NCBI RefSeq assembly: GCF_000194155.1 | Contig: NZ_GL877878.1 | Location: 396,626 to 460,625, forward strand | Direction: 5' to 3' | Origin: Saccharopolyspora spinosa NRRL 18395 | Lineage (GTDB): Bacteria > Actinomycetota > Actinomycetes > Mycobacteriales > Pseudonocardiaceae | Length of the DNA stretch: 64,000 nt | Shown here: positions 1 through 9,706 of the stretch, piece after piece | Layout of the letters: every line of letters starts with the position of its first letter | Numbering within the stretch: the stretch's first letter is position 1 | Position numbers and translations under genes: made by a program | The notes under the pieces: model-generated | What the model was told of the DNA's origin: nothing | Seen by the model: only the letters and a program-made list of their open reading frames with translations | Databases searched by the model: none

Positions 1-167
1 CGGAGGTCTACTTCGAGGTGGCTATGTCGGACGCGTGGGTGTGGGACATGTACCGGCCGGCGCGGTTCGTGAAGAACGTGCGGGTGATCACGTTCAAGGA
101 CGTCAATGTCGAGGAGCTGGACAAACCGGACCTCCGGCTGCCGGAGAGCGGCCCGTTCGGTTCCTGA
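1..167 (+). CDS. DUF2469 family protein, C-terminal part (5' end outside window)
   Basis: The reading frame is open from the first base and ends at TGA 165-167. It encodes the acidic tail of the DUF2469 family, including the stretches DAWVWDMYRPARFVKNVRV and FKDVNVEELDKPDLRLPE. This family of small conserved actinobacterial proteins has no established function and normally lies just upstream of yraN, as it does here. Only about 54 residues are in the window, so the start and the ribosome binding site cannot be judged. The call rests on recalled similarity to the mycobacterial member of the family. Confidence 0.85.
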   Translation, partial: EVYFEVAMSDAWVWDMYRPARFVKNVRVITFKDVNVEELDKPDLRLPESGPFGS

Positions 168-557
168 TCCCGATCTCGCAGCCCGGGTGGTCTATCCGAC
201 CGCCCGGGCTTCTTCTTTTTGCGGGCCGTTTTGCAAGCCGTTGTACAAACCGTTTTGCAAGCCGTTGTGCAAATGTTGCGTGACCCCAATTCCTGTATCG
301 GCGGATTCTGCAAATTTCGCAGTATGCGAAGCGATTCTTGCTTGAATGACAATTGTTCCTACTCCTTCGGGTGAGGAGAGTTGTCCACAGCGGACGGATT
401 GATCCACAGATTTCGAAAATAACTGGAGATCGGTCCCGAATGCGGGCACCTTGGATGCATCGACGTGCTCGAATCCCTTGGCGTACTTGGTGGAACTCGC
501 TCATGTGCGCTTCCGGATACCGGCACGGAACCCCGAACCCGAATCGAGGAGGAAGCC
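168..557. other. Intergenic region without a supported gene, upstream of yraN
   Basis: No credible coding frame is seen in these 390 bases. The region is less GC-rich than its neighbours around 280-430. It holds the 24-bp tandem repeat described separately and probably the promoter of the yraN-comM-dprA cluster. A near-palindrome CTGCAAATTTCGCAG lies at about 307-321. Confidence 0.6.
226..273. repeat. Two tandem 24-bp repeats built from TTGCAA and TTGTACAA palindromes
   Basis: The 24-bp unit at 226-249 is repeated at 250-273 with one mismatch. Each unit carries TTGCAA, then GCCG, then TTGTACAA or TTGTGCAA. TTGCAA and TTGTACAA are each self-complementary, so the array offers four regularly spaced dyads. 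That would suit a dimeric regulator, but no regulator can be named. Confidence 0.7.
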
Positions 558-959
558 GTGCGCCGGAAGAAGGTCGTGGGTCAGCTGTCCGATGACGACA
601 CCAGGGGCCGCAGACATGCGTTGGGCGCCGAGGGGGAGCGGCTGGCGGCAGCGCTCCTGGAACGCTGCGGCCTGACCGTGTTGGACCGGAATTGGCAATG
701 CCCGCAAGGAGAACTCGACATCGTCGCCACCGACGGCGACACCGTGGTGTGCTGCGAGGTCAAGGCGCGCTCCGGCATGGACTACGGCGGACCGAGCTAC
801 GCGATCGTGCCGGAGAAGATCAACCGGATCCGGGGCGTGGCGCAGTCCTGGCTGGCGGCGCGTGGCCTGGTGGGTTGCCGGGTGCGGTTCGACGTCGTGG
901 CGGTGCTGTGGCCGCCGGGCAAGCAGCCGCGCATCAAGCACTTGGAGGGGGTGTTCTAG
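558..959 (+). CDS. yraN: YraN/UPF0102 family endonuclease-fold protein
   Basis: This 133-residue protein belongs to UPF0102, a restriction-endonuclease-like fold found beside dprA and comM genes in many bacteria. Its biochemical role is not settled. The family pattern is visible: [17 protein letters not shown], then RNW, GELDIVA (about residues 51-57) and EVKAR (67-71), where the acidic residues and the lysine would form the nuclease-like site. The start chosen is GTG 558, which has GAGGAGG at 546-552 at good spacing; longer forms have no ribosome binding site. The TAG stop at 957-959 is followed at once by the ATG of the next gene, so the two are probably translationally coupled. Confidence 0.9.
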   Translation: MRRKKVVGQLSDDDTRGRRHALGAEGERLAAALLERCGLTVLDRNWQCPQGELDIVATDGDTVVCCEVKARSGMDYGGPSYAIVPEKINRIRGVAQSWLAARGLVGCRVRFDVVAVLWPPGKQPRIKHLEGVF

Positions 960-2474
960 ATGGCACTGCGACGGACCTGGGCGGTCGCGCTGTTCGGAGT
1001 GGACGGCGTGCTCGTCGAGGTAGAAGCCGACGTGCGCAAGGGTGGGTTGCCATCTGTGCAGCTCCTTGGCCTGCCCGACACGGCGCTGCAGGAGTCGAAG
1101 AACCGGGTGCGCGCGGCGATCCAGAACTGCAAGGAGGACTGGCCAGCGAGCTGCGTGACGTTGGCGCTGTCGCCGGCCGCGCTGCCCAAGACCGGTACGT
1201 CGTACGACCTGGCGCTGGCCTGCGCGGTGCTGGCCGGGGCGGAACTGGTGCCGCCGCACCGGCTGGCGGGCACGGTGTTGTTCGGCGAGTTGGCCCTGGA
1301 CGGGCGCATCCGGCCGGTCCGTGGCCTGCTGCCCGCGCTCCTGGCCGCTCGCCGGGCGGGCATGCGCCGGGCGGTGGTACCCGCCGAGGGACTGGCCGAG
1401 GCGCACCTGGTGGAAGGCATCGAGGTGCTCGGCGCCGGGCACCTCCGGGACGTCGTCGGCTGGCTGCGCGAACTCGGCGAGCTTGATCGCCGACCGCCGC
1501 CGGTCGACCAGCCGCCTGCCGAAGACGTGCCGGACCTTTCCGACGTGCTGGGGCAACCCGAGGCGAGGTGGGCGCTGGAGGTCGCCGCGGCGGGCGGCCA
1601 CCATCTGCTGATGGTCGGGCCGCCGGGCACCGGCAAGACGATGCTGGCCAAGCGGCTGTGCGGGCTGTTGCCGAGCCTGACCGCGCCCGAGGCGTTGGAG
1701 GTCACCGCGATCTGCTCGGTGGCCGGCGACCTGCCAGGGACCGCGCTGATCCGGACCCCGCCGTTCGTGGCGCCGCACCCCACGCTGTCGATCCCGGCAC
1801 TGATCGGCGGCGGCACCGGACTGGCGAAACCGGGCGCGGTGAGCAGGGCGCATCGAGGGGTTCTCCTTCTGGATGAGGCCTGCGAGCTCGGGGCGAAACG
1901 GTTGGAGGCCTTGCGAACGGCGCTGGAGGAAGGCGAGGTCCGGCTGGCCCGGCGCGACGGCACGCTGCGCTACCCGGCGCGGTTCCAGCTGGTCCTGGCC
2001 ACGAATCCGTGCCCGTGCGCGCCGGCTCGCGACCTGGACTGCCAGTGCCCGCCGCAGGTCCGGCGGCGCTACCTCGGAAAGTTGTCCGGGCCGCTGCTGG
2101 ATCGGGTCGACCTGCGGGTTCGGATGCGTCCGATCACCGCGATGACCGTGCACAGCGGCGCCGAGCCGGAGGGCACGGCGGCGGTGCGCAAGCGGGTGGA
2201 GGACGCGCGGGCGGCAGCGCGGGAGCGGTGGTCCGCGCACGGGTGGCAGACCAACACCGAGGTCCCGGGGCCGGTGCTGCGGCGGGAGTTCGCGCTGCCG
2301 GTCGAGGCGACTGGACTGCTGGACCGGGGGCTGGAGGTCGGCGCGATCACGGCGCGGGGCGCAGACCGGTGCCTGCGGGTGGCCTGGACGCTGGCCGACC
2401 TCGACGGGAGTGATCAACCGGGTCCGGAGCACGTGGCGGCAGCCTTGGAGTTCCGGGACAGGAGGGCGGCGTGA
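960..2474 (+). CDS. YifB/ComM-like magnesium-chelatase-family AAA+ ATPase
   Basis: A 504-residue AAA+ protein of the YifB/ComM family. In naturally transformable bacteria ComM is a helicase that drives branch migration during DNA integration; in actinobacteria the role is inferred. The order of domains is typical: an N-terminal S5-like fold (residues about 1-170), the ATPase core with Walker A GPPGTGKT (about 220-227) and Walker B LLLDEA (about 301-306), the sensor segment LATNPCPC, and a C-terminal Mg-chelatase lid. The length matches the family. It abuts yraN and overlaps dprA by GTGA, so a yraN-comM-dprA operon for DNA processing is likely. Confidence 0.93.
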   Translation: MALRRTWAVALFGVDGVLVEVEADVRKGGLPSVQLLGLPDTALQESKNRVRAAIQNCKEDWPASCVTLALSPAALPKTGTSYDLALACAVLAGAELVPPHRLAGTVLFGELALDGRIRPVRGLLPALLAARRAGMRRAVVPAEGLAEAHLVEGIEVLGAGHLRDVVGWLRELGELDRRPPPVDQPPAEDVPDLSDVLGQPEARWALEVAAAGGHHLLMVGPPGTGKTMLAKRLCGLLPSLTAPEALEVTAICSVAGDLPGTALIRTPPFVAPHPTLSIPALIGGGTGLAKPGAVSRAHRGVLLLDEACELGAKRLEALRTALEEGEVRLARRDGTLRYPARFQLVLATNPCPCAPARDLDCQCPPQVRRRYLGKLSGPLLDRVDLRVRMRPITAMTVHSGAEPEGTAAVRKRVEDARAAARERWSAHGWQTNTEVPGPVLRREFALPVEATGLLDRGLEVGAITARGADRCLRVAWTLADLDGSDQPGPEHVAAALEFRDRRAA

Positions 2475-3631
2475 TGACGAGGTGGACCGTGATGGGGGAG
2501 AAGGCGAAGCGGGAATTGCTGGCCGCCAGGGCTTTCCTGGCCGCCGTTGCCGAGCCGCCGGCCCCGGCGTTGGCCGGGTTCGTCGCGGAGCGCGGCCCGT
2601 GCCGGGCGGTCGGCCTGATCCAGCGGGAGAAGGCACCGCCGGACGTCGCGGCGGAGGTCGAGGCGCGGCGATGGCACGTCTCGGGCGAACAGCTCCTGGC
2701 GGCCGCCGAGTCCGCCGGTGTCCGGCTGGTCGTGCCGGAGGACCCCGAATGGCCGCGCGGGGCATTCGACGGTCTGTCCGGGGCGAGATCGATCGACCTG
2801 CCGGGGATGGCCGAGCCGATCGCGTTGTGGGTCCGCGGCAAGGCGGTGCTGTCCGAAGCGGCGGAGCAGGCGGTGGCCGTGGTCGGTGCCAGAGCGGCAT
2901 CCGGCTACGGCGAGCACGTGGCGGCGGAGTTCGGCCACGAGCTGGCGACCGCGGGGTTCACTGTGGTCTCCGGGGCTGCGTACGGCATCGACGGAGCCGC
3001 GCACAGAGGTGCTCTCGCAGCGGGAGGTTTGACGGTTGCCTTCCTCGCCTGCGGCGTTGACGTCGATTACCCGGCGGGGCACGGCAGGTTGCTGCGCGTC
3101 ATCGCCGATCAAGGTGTCGTCGTGAGCGAATATCCGCTGGGTACGCCGCCTCGGAAGCACCGTTTTCTGGTCCGGAACAGGCTGATCGCGTCGGTGGGCC
3201 AAGCCACCGTCGTGGTCGAGGCCAGCGCTCGCAGCGGCGCGGCCAACACCGCGAACACCGCCGATGCGTTGGGAAGGCCCGTGTTGGCCGTGCCCGGGCC
3301 CGTGACGTCGAAGAATTCCGTGGGCTGCCACGGGATGGTCCGGTCTGGGCAGGCCGTGCTGGTCACCCGCACCCAGGAGGTCCTGGAGGCGCTGAGCCCG
3401 CTCGGCGCGTTGCCAGCGGTCGAAATCCCTGCCCAGCACCGCCGCACCGATGGGCTGCATCCGGATGCGCGACGCCTGCACGATGCTCTGACCGGTACGG
3501 ACTGCGCCAGCGCGGACGAGCTGGCGCGGGACTCGGGGCTGCCGTTGGGCAAAGTCCGGGCGCTGCTGCCGGAGTTGGAACTGGCCGGGTTCGTGACCAG
3601 GTCCGAAGGGGGGTGGTCCGCGACGGAGTGA
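2471..3631 (+). CDS. dprA: DNA-processing protein DprA
   Basis: A 386-residue DprA/Smf protein. DprA binds incoming single-stranded DNA and loads RecA in transformable bacteria; here the substrate is not known. The Rossmann-like core begins at about residue 136 (VVGARAASGYGEH) and contains SGAAYGIDGAAHRGAL, the SEYPLGTPP loop and FLVRNRLIAS. The C-terminal 60 residues look like the winged helix common in DprA. The GTG start at 2471 overlaps the comM-like stop; an in-frame ATG at 2474 is almost equivalent. It is the last gene of the yraN-comM-dprA cluster. Confidence 0.93.
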   Translation: MMTRWTVMGEKAKRELLAARAFLAAVAEPPAPALAGFVAERGPCRAVGLIQREKAPPDVAAEVEARRWHVSGEQLLAAAESAGVRLVVPEDPEWPRGAFDGLSGARSIDLPGMAEPIALWVRGKAVLSEAAEQAVAVVGARAASGYGEHVAAEFGHELATAGFTVVSGAAYGIDGAAHRGALAAGGLTVAFLACGVDVDYPAGHGRLLRVIADQGVVVSEYPLGTPPRKHRFLVRNRLIASVGQATVVVEASARSGAANTANTADALGRPVLAVPGPVTSKNSVGCHGMVRSGQAVLVTRTQEVLEALSPLGALPAVEIPAQHRRTDGLHPDARRLHDALTGTDCASADELARDSGLPLGKVRALLPELELAGFVTRSEGGWSATE

Positions 3632-3709
3632 TCACGCGATCACGTGCTGACAGCTGAACTTCCACGGCGCAAGCCGAATCGCGCACCATTCAAGTGATCA
3701 TGATTCGGC

Positions 3710-4729
3710 GTGGCGATGCTTGACCGATGCCGGTGCGAGGGCCAGCTTCGACGTATGGCCCGCCCACGTTCCGCCGAACCGCGAAGACCGGATCTACGAG
3801 TGGCTCGGGCGAAACTGCCCGAGTCGCTCGGCACCGCAGTCGACGCGTTCGAACGACATCTCGCTGCGGAACGCGGGTTGTCCGCGCACACCGTTCGCGG
3901 ATACATCGGTGACGTCGTCTCGCTGCTGGCGCACCTGGCCGCCTCGGAGAACGGCGGAACCCCTGCTGCACTGGACATTTCCGTCCTGCGGGAATGGCTT
4001 TCTGCGCAGCACGCGCACGGCGCGAGCCGGGCGACGCTGGCCCGGCGGACCGCCTCGGCCCGCACCTTCACCGCGTGGGCGTTCCGCGGCGGGCTGCTGC
4101 CCGTCGACCCGGGGCCGCGGCTGGCGGTGCCATCGAAGCAGCGGAAGCTGCCCGCAGTGCTGCGCGTTGACCAAGCGGGTTCGGCGATGCAGGCTTCTGC
4201 GGTGGGTGCGGAACAGGGGGATCCGGTGGCATTGCGGGACTACGCGGTGCTCGAACTGCTGTATGCCACCGGGGTTCGCGTCGCCGAGCTCTGCGGGCTC
4301 GACGTCGACGACGTCGACCGCGAGCGCCGGCTGATCCGCGTGATCGGTAAAGGAGACAAAGAACGCGCCGTGCCCTTCGGCGTACCTGCGGATCAGTCGA
4401 TCGGGCGCTGGCTTTCCGATGGCCGGCCGAAACTGGCCAGAGAATCGTCCGGTGCCGCATTGTTCCTGGGTGTCCGAGGTGGACGGCTCGACCCGCGTGC
4501 GGTGCGACGCACTGTGCACGACGCGGTCGGCGTGGTGTCCGGTGCGCCGGATGTCGGACCGCATGGGCTGCGTCACTCGGCCGCGACCCATTTGTTGGAG
4601 GGCGGTGCTGACCTCCGTAGCGTTCAGGAGTTGCTTGGTCACGCTACGCTCGCAACGACCCAGCTTTACACCCACGTGACCGTTGAACGGCTGAAGGCGA
4701 TCCATGACCGAACTCACCCCCGTTCCTGA
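3710..4729 (+). CDS. xerC: Tyrosine recombinase XerC-like
   Basis: A tyrosine recombinase with an N-terminal SAM-like core-binding domain ([23 protein letters not shown]) and a C-terminal catalytic domain. The catalytic residues are visible: Arg in [11 protein letters not shown] (about 187), [11 protein letters not shown] (about 284-294), and the His and Tyr of [15 protein letters not shown] (about 308-322). XerC resolves chromosome dimers at dif together with XerD; this locus next to dprA and whiG is the usual XerC site in actinobacteria. The start is uncertain: GTG 3710 and ATG 3716 lack a good ribosome binding site, and ATG 3755 would give a 324-residue protein. It overlaps the sigma-factor frame by 26 bases. 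Confidence 0.9.
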   Translation: MAMLDRCRCEGQLRRMARPRSAEPRRPDLRVARAKLPESLGTAVDAFERHLAAERGLSAHTVRGYIGDVVSLLAHLAASENGGTPAALDISVLREWLSAQHAHGASRATLARRTASARTFTAWAFRGGLLPVDPGPRLAVPSKQRKLPAVLRVDQAGSAMQASAVGAEQGDPVALRDYAVLELLYATGVRVAELCGLDVDDVDRERRLIRVIGKGDKERAVPFGVPADQSIGRWLSDGRPKLARESSGAALFLGVRGGRLDPRAVRRTVHDAVGVVSGAPDVGPHGLRHSAATHLLEGGADLRSVQELLGHATLATTQLYTHVTVERLKAIHDRTHPRS

Positions 4730-5711
4730 CCACGCCGGGGGCGACGCCGACACGGTGGCCGCGAGATCGACCTCGGTATCGGTGACCGCCCGTGATCAAG
4801 GCGGCTCGACCAACGGCCATGTCGGCGACCGCGCATCGTGTCGGAGGCTGTCCGTGGCGACCGCTGAGCCCGCCGCGTCCGCCGCGTCCGCCGATTCCAC
4901 CGAATCCACTGCGTCCGCCGGGCCTGCGACCGGCGCGGATCACCGCAGCGGCGACGAGGTCGAGGCCGGAATAGTCGCGTTGTGGCAGGCATTCGGCCAG
5001 CGTCGCGACCAGAAACTGCGGGACCGGTTGGTGCTGCACTACGCCCCGTTGGTCAAGTACGTGGCCGGCCGGGTTGGCACCGGTCTGCCGTCGCACGTCG
5101 ACGTCTCCGACCTGATCCAGTCCGGGATATTCGGGCTGGTCGACGCGATAGAGAAGTTCGAACCGGAGCGCGGTCTGAAGTTCGAGACCTACGCGATGCA
5201 GCGCATCCGCGGCGCCATCCTCGACGACCTGCGCGCCCAGGACTGGGTTCCGAGGTCGGTGCGCAGCCGGGCCCGCGATGTGGAGCGGGCGCTGGAGCGC
5301 CTCGAGGCGAAGCTGCAGCGCACCGCGACCGATGCCGAGCTGGCCAGCGAGTTGGAGCTGTCCCTCGATGAGCTGCGGGAGCTGTTCGCGCAGCTGCAGA
5401 TGACCAGCGTGATCGCGCTCGACGACCTGATCGGCGCGGGTCCGGCGCAGGCTTCGCTGGCCGAGACGCTGCCCGACGACCGGGCCGAGGACCCGGTGGC
5501 GGCGTTGGTGGACCGGGACAGCCGGCGCCAGCTGGCCGAGGCCGTGGAGCGGCTCAGCGAGCGGGACCGCGTGGTGGTCACCCTCTACTACTTCGAGAAC
5601 CTGACCCTGGCCGAGATCGGCAAGGTGCTCGGCGTGACCGAATCGCGGGTCTGCCAGCTGCACACCCGCGCGGTCCTCCGCCTCCGCACCAAGCTCACCG
5701 AACAGGCCTGA
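4704..5711 (+). CDS. whiG: FliA/WhiG-family RNA polymerase sigma factor
   Basis: An alternative sigma factor of the FliA/WhiG group, which in streptomycetes commits aerial hyphae to sporulation. Region 2 is clear ([19 protein letters not shown] and [15 protein letters not shown], about residues 136-174), followed by region 3. Region 4 holds [17 protein letters not shown] near the end (about 300-316). The first ~85 residues are low-complexity (Ala, Thr, Ser, Glu) and not conserved, so translation may really start further in. The ATG at 4704 overlaps xerC. It supports a spore-forming actinomycete host. Confidence 0.9.
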   Translation: MTELTPVPDHAGGDADTVAARSTSVSVTARDQGGSTNGHVGDRASCRRLSVATAEPAASAASADSTESTASAGPATGADHRSGDEVEAGIVALWQAFGQRRDQKLRDRLVLHYAPLVKYVAGRVGTGLPSHVDVSDLIQSGIFGLVDAIEKFEPERGLKFETYAMQRIRGAILDDLRAQDWVPRSVRSRARDVERALERLEAKLQRTATDAELASELELSLDELRELFAQLQMTSVIALDDLIGAGPAQASLAETLPDDRAEDPVAALVDRDSRRQLAEAVERLSERDRVVVTLYYFENLTLAEIGKVLGVTESRVCQLHTRAVLRLRTKLTEQA

Positions 5712-5739
5712 CCTGCTGCAGAGGCCGGTTCCGGGCTTG

Positions 5740-5770
5740 TTCTGCGCGGCGGTGCGGGTGACGGAACATC
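5740..5770 (+). repeat. Copy of a dispersed intergenic repeat
   Basis: TTCTGCGCGGCGGTGCGGGT at 5740-5759, followed by CGGAACATC at 5762-5770, recurs almost exactly at 22330-22360 (CGGAACCTC) after another gene end. An inverted partial copy (GAGGTTCCGCTGCCCGC) lies at 45552-45568. All copies are intergenic. Confidence 0.6.
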
Positions 5771-5857
5771 AAGGCCACTTCCCACCGCAGCGGCTCTCCG
5801 CGAGACACCAGGGAAATCGACGTTTCGTGCTCCCCCGGAATCACCACGGATACGACG

Positions 5858-6412
5858 TCATCGCCACGGTTTCAGCCGGACGTGGCCGAAGCCGAGCAGG
5901 CGTAGCGGGTCGAGGTAGTCCCGGCGCTGCCGGGCGCCCCAGTGCAGGCAGGCCCGGGGCGGTTCGGCGGTGCACCCCGGGTGGCCTGGCTCCAGATGGC
6001 CGATGGGCTGTCCCCGGGTGACCTGGTCGCCGACCGCGACTCCCGGCGCGACCGGCTCGTATGTGGTGCGGAGGCCCCCGGCGTGCTCGATCGACACCAG
6101 GTTGCGATCCACCATCCAGCCCGCGTAGACGACCATGCCGTCCCCGGCCGCCAACACCGGCTGGCCGACCTCTCCTGCGAGGTCGACACCGCGGTGACCT
6201 GGGCCGAAGGTGTGCTCCGGGGCCTCGAACGGTCGCGTGACGGCAGGCGGCGGTGCCAGCGGCCAGCCGAACCGCGCGGCTACCGGCGGCGCTGGCTCCG
6301 GCGCAGCACGCGGTCGTGCTGACACCGTGGGTGGCGGCTCGACGAGCGTTGCGGTGAGGCCGAGGGGCCCGGCGGCACTGCAGCAGATGAGGACGGAGAT
6401 CAACAGGCGCAT
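5858..6412 (-). CDS. Secreted M23 (LytM-like) peptidase-domain protein
   Basis: A 184-residue exported protein: signal sequence [21 protein letters not shown], a Pro/Ala linker, then an M23 domain ([59 protein letters not shown]). M23 enzymes cut peptidoglycan peptides through a zinc held by HxxxD and the second His of HxH. Here His73 and Asp77 are present, but the HxH motif reads CLH (155-157), so the first His is Cys. Similar CLHWG sequences are recalled from other actinobacterial M23 proteins at this locus, so it may be a non-classical or inactive form. It is divergent from rpsB. The ATG at 6412 fits the signal peptide; a longer frame upstream adds unsupported sequence. Confidence 0.87.
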   Translation of the reverse strand: MRLLISVLICCSAAGPLGLTATLVEPPPTVSARPRAAPEPAPPVAARFGWPLAPPPAVTRPFEAPEHTFGPGHRGVDLAGEVGQPVLAAGDGMVVYAGWMVDRNLVSIEHAGGLRTTYEPVAPGVAVGDQVTRGQPIGHLEPGHPGCTAEPPRACLHWGARQRRDYLDPLRLLGFGHVRLKPWR

Positions 6413-6820
6413 GGTGCAACCGTGGCCGCGGGTGGCCCGGGTGAACAGGGGGAAATCAAGATCTGTGGACAAACCCGGCGGCTGTGGACAACTCGCAGTC
6501 CACGATCGGGTCAGCCGGGGCGTCCAGTACACTGTCAGCGCGGTTTCGTGTCCGCACGGACCGACTTCGCGTGCCCGCACGCCCAGCTTGAGCAGGTAGA
6601 CCGACTTCGTGGTCGGCCACCGGTTGGAACAGCAACTAGTTCGACGCTTCGGACGCTGCTGCTCCCGGCAGGGTACCGGCGCCCTCGCGGTCCCGAGCTC
6701 TTCGCCGAGCCCGGGTGGGGGCGGCCGGGTGGGTACCAGGGCGACGGGCCACCCGGTCCGCCGCGGCAACCGGATCGCGCGCCAAGCGGCGCGCCTGACT
6801 CAAGAGGTGCGAATCAGGCT
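6413..6820. promoter_or_regulatory. Divergent promoter and leader region between the M23 gene and rpsB
   Basis: About 400 bases without a convincing gene. It must carry the promoters for the M23 gene (leftward) and for rpsB (rightward), and its length allows a long rpsB leader. In many bacteria that leader is bound by S2 for feedback, but no such structure was identified here. Confidence 0.5.
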
Positions 6821-7639
6821 ATGGCCGTCGTCACCATGAAGCAGCTGCTCGATAGCGGCGTGCACTTCGGGCACCAGACCCGGCGCTGGAACCCGAAGAT
6901 GAAGCGCTACATCTTCACCGAGCGCAACGGCATCTACATCATCGACCTGCAGCAGACGCTGACCTACATCGACGGGGCGTTCGACTTCGTCAAGCAGACG
7001 GTCGCACACGGCGGGACGATCCTGTTCGTCGGCACCAAGAAGCAGGCGCAGGAAGCGATCGCCGAGCAGGCCCTGCGGGTCGGCATGCCGTTCGTCAACC
7101 AGCGCTGGCTGGGTGGCATGCTCACCAACTTCCAGACCGTCCACAAGCGTCTGCAGCGTCTCAAGGAACTCGAGACGATGGAGCAGACCGGGGGCTTCGA
7201 GGGCCGCACCAAGAAGGAAATCTTGATGCTGACCCGCGAGAAGGACAAGCTCGAGAAGACCCTCGGCGGTATCCGCGACATGAGCAAGGTGCCCAGCGCC
7301 GTGTGGATCGTGGACACCAAGAAGGAGCACATCGCCGTCGGCGAGGCCCGGAAGCTGGGCATCCCGGTCGTCGCGATCCTGGACACCAACTGCGACCCGG
7401 ACGAGGTCGACTACCCGATCCCGGGTAACGACGACGCGATCCGCTCCGCCGCCCTGCTGACCCGCGTGGTCGCCGACGGTGTCGCCGAGGGCCTGATGGC
7501 CCGCAGTGGCCGCACCAACGGTGCCCCGGAGGGCGAGGAGAAGCCGGCCGGTGGCGAACCGCTGGCCGAGTGGGAGAAGGAGCTGCTGGCCGGCTCCGGC
7601 CAGGCCACCGAGGGCGGCGAGCAGGCCGCGCAGTCCTGA
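6821..7639 (+). CDS. rpsB: 30S ribosomal protein S2
   Basis: A 272-residue S2 protein of the small ribosomal subunit. The family start [20 protein letters not shown] is exact, followed by [38 protein letters not shown] and [11 protein letters not shown]. The acidic, Gly/Ala-rich C-terminal tail is usual for actinobacteria. The ATG at 6821 is set by this conserved N-terminus; AAGAGG lies at 6802-6807. tsf follows, as in most bacteria. Confidence 0.98.
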   Translation: MAVVTMKQLLDSGVHFGHQTRRWNPKMKRYIFTERNGIYIIDLQQTLTYIDGAFDFVKQTVAHGGTILFVGTKKQAQEAIAEQALRVGMPFVNQRWLGGMLTNFQTVHKRLQRLKELETMEQTGGFEGRTKKEILMLTREKDKLEKTLGGIRDMSKVPSAVWIVDTKKEHIAVGEARKLGIPVVAILDTNCDPDEVDYPIPGNDDAIRSAALLTRVVADGVAEGLMARSGRTNGAPEGEEKPAGGEPLAEWEKELLAGSGQATEGGEQAAQS

Positions 7640-7647
7640 GTCCGCTT

Positions 7648-7679
7648 GCCGCGCGCCGGTCACGCGGTCGGCGCGCGGC
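7648..7679. other. Intergenic hairpin between rpsB and tsf
   Basis: GCCGCGCGCCG at 7648-7658 pairs perfectly with CGGCGCGCGGC at 7669-7679 around a 10-base loop. There is no T-run, so it is more likely an attenuating or processing structure than a strong terminator; rpsB and tsf are normally co-transcribed. Confidence 0.5.
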
Positions 7680-7828
7680 GCGGTCCGGCTACCCGCCAGG
7701 CAACCTGGTGGGTGCCACCCGGGCCGGGTTCGCATCCCCACTGAGCTGGTTGAACGCCACGGGACGCGGCCCGGCCGATGTCTGCAAGACCTTCGAAGCT
7801 GCGTACTAAGAGGGACGGATAACGCACG

Positions 7829-8644
7829 ATGGCGAACTTCAGTGCGGCCGACGTCAAGCGTCTTCGCGAGCTGACCGGCGCCGGCATGATGGACTGCAAG
7901 AAGGCTCTTGAGCAGGCCGACGGCGACTTCGACAAGGCCGTCGAGAGCCTGCGCATCAAGGGCGCCAAGGACGTGGGCAAGCGTGCCGAGCGCGCCACCG
8001 CCGAGGGCCTGGTCGCCGCCGACGGCGGCGTGCTGATCGAGCTGAACAGCGAGACCGACTTCGTCGCCAAGAACGACGAGTTCATCGAGCTGGCCAGCAA
8101 GGTCGTCGCCGCGGTCCAGGCCGCCGGTGCCGCCGACCTGGAAGCCGCCCTGGCGGCCCCGCTGGACGGCAAGACCGTCTCCGAGGTTATCCAGGAGCTG
8201 TCCGCCAAGATCGGCGAGAAGCTGGAGCTGCGCCGCGTCGCAAAGTTCGACGGCGAGGTGGCCACCTACCTGCACCGCCGGTCCGCGGACCTGCCCCCGG
8301 CGGTCGGCGTGCTGGTCGAGTACACCGGTGACAATGCCGACGCAGCGCGGGGTGCCGCGATGCAGGTCGCCGCGCTCAAGCCGAAGTACCTCAGCCGCGA
8401 CGACGTCCCGGAGGACATCGTCGCCAACGAGCGGCGCATCGCCGAGGAGACCGCGAAGGCCGAGGGCAAGCCGGAGAAGGCGCTGCCGAAGATCGTCGAG
8501 GGTCGCCTGAACGGGTTCTTCAAGGAGAACGCCCTGCTGGACCAGTCGTCCGTGCAGGAGAGCAAGAAGACCGTCAAGGCCCTGCTCGACGAGGCCGGCG
8601 TGACCGTCACCGGCTTCGTCCGGTTCGAGGTCGGCCAGGCCTGA
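7829..8644 (+). CDS. tsf: Translation elongation factor Ts
   Basis: A 271-residue EF-Ts, the nucleotide exchange factor that reloads EF-Tu. The N-terminal UBA-like domain is clear ([39 protein letters not shown]), followed by the family motifs [15 protein letters not shown] and [11 protein letters not shown]. The ATG at 7829 has AGAGGGA upstream. It lies 190 bases after rpsB and is followed by a strong terminator. Confidence 0.98.
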   Translation: MANFSAADVKRLRELTGAGMMDCKKALEQADGDFDKAVESLRIKGAKDVGKRAERATAEGLVAADGGVLIELNSETDFVAKNDEFIELASKVVAAVQAAGAADLEAALAAPLDGKTVSEVIQELSAKIGEKLELRRVAKFDGEVATYLHRRSADLPPAVGVLVEYTGDNADAARGAAMQVAALKPKYLSRDDVPEDIVANERRIAEETAKAEGKPEKALPKIVEGRLNGFFKENALLDQSSVQESKKTVKALLDEAGVTVTGFVRFEVGQA

Positions 8645-8729
8645 TCGGTCGCTGTTCGGCGGCACGCCGGGCGGCATCGCAGGTTCACCGGCTGTGGTGA
8701 ACCGGTCACGGCCGCCAGCCACGGCACCA

Positions 8730-8764
8730 GCGCCCCGCCTTCGTTCGCAAGGCGGGGCGCTTTC
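8730..8764 (+). terminator. Rho-independent-type terminator after tsf
   Basis: GCGCCCCGCCTT at 8730-8741 pairs with AAGGCGGGGCGC at 8749-8760, a perfect 12-bp stem with a 7-base loop, followed by TTTCG. It ends the rpsB-tsf transcript before pyrH. Confidence 0.8.
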
Positions 8765-8856
8765 GCAAGATCGCGGCGCCTGGCGCGGCGCCGTTGTCGG
8801 CGAGCGGGCCAATCCGCGCAAACTTCAAGCCATATCGAACCTCGCGGGAGGAACCA

Positions 8857-9606
8857 GTGACCGACGACGGCCCAGCGAAGCGCGGCTACAGCCGGGTGCT
8901 GCTCAAATTGGGCGGCGAGATGTTCGGCGGGGGCAGCGTCGGGATCGACCCGGACGTGGTCGGCACGGTCGCCCGGCAGATCGCCGAGATCGTCGCCGAC
9001 GGGGTCGAGGTGGCCATCGTGATCGGCGGCGGCAACTTCTTCCGCGGCGCCGAACTGCAGCAGCGCGGCATGGAACGCGCGCGCGGTGACTACATGGCGA
9101 TGCTGGGCACGGTGATGAACTGCCTGGCGCTGCAGGATTTCCTGGAGCGTGAGCACGGCATCGACACCCGGGTGATGACCGCGATCACTATGGGGCAGGT
9201 CGCCGAGCCGTACATCCCGCGGCGCGCGATGCGGCACATGGAGAAGGGACGTGTGGTCATCTTCGGTGCCGGCACCGGCATGCCGTACTTCTCCACCGAC
9301 ACCACTGCGGCGCAGCGGGCGCTGGAGATCGGCTGCGAGGTGGTGCTGATGGCCAAGGCGGTCGACGGCGTCTACACCGCCGACCCGAAGACCACCCCGG
9401 ACGCGAAGCTGTTCGATAGCATCACGCACCGCGAGGTGCTGGAACGCGGGCTGAAGGTCGCCGACGCGACCGCCTTCAGCCTGTGCATGGACAACCAAAT
9501 GCCGATCCTGGTGTTCAACCTGCTGGAAGAAGGCAACATCGCCCGCGCTGTCGGCGGTGAGAAGATCGGCACGCTGGTCAGCACCCCGGACGCTCCGTCG
9601 GCCTGA
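8857..9606 (+). CDS. pyrH: Uridylate kinase
   Basis: A 249-residue UMP kinase of the amino-acid-kinase fold, making UDP from UMP in pyrimidine synthesis. Family motifs: [12 protein letters not shown] at the N-terminus, [38 protein letters not shown] and [12 protein letters not shown] 8857 has GGGAGGA at 8846-8852; an ATG 63 bases upstream has no such site and adds unconserved residues. It is followed by frr and cdsA as in other actinobacteria. Confidence 0.96.
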   Translation: MTDDGPAKRGYSRVLLKLGGEMFGGGSVGIDPDVVGTVARQIAEIVADGVEVAIVIGGGNFFRGAELQQRGMERARGDYMAMLGTVMNCLALQDFLEREHGIDTRVMTAITMGQVAEPYIPRRAMRHMEKGRVVIFGAGTGMPYFSTDTTAAQRALEIGCEVVLMAKAVDGVYTADPKTTPDAKLFDSITHREVLERGLKVADATAFSLCMDNQMPILVFNLLEEGNIARAVGGEKIGTLVSTPDAPSA

Positions 9607-9706
9607 GGGTGCTGGATCCTGATCTGCGGCGGGCCCGCACTGGGGGCGCGCCGCGCAGCAGGCGACACTACGAATGTCCACCGGTCGGCAGACTTAAGGA
9701 GCAGCC

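Noticed and set aside
501..2900. An 799-codon open frame on the minus strand across yraN, comM and dprA
   Set aside because: It is an antisense shadow caused by high third-position GC; it is Arg/Pro-rich with no family, and the plus-strand genes are certain.
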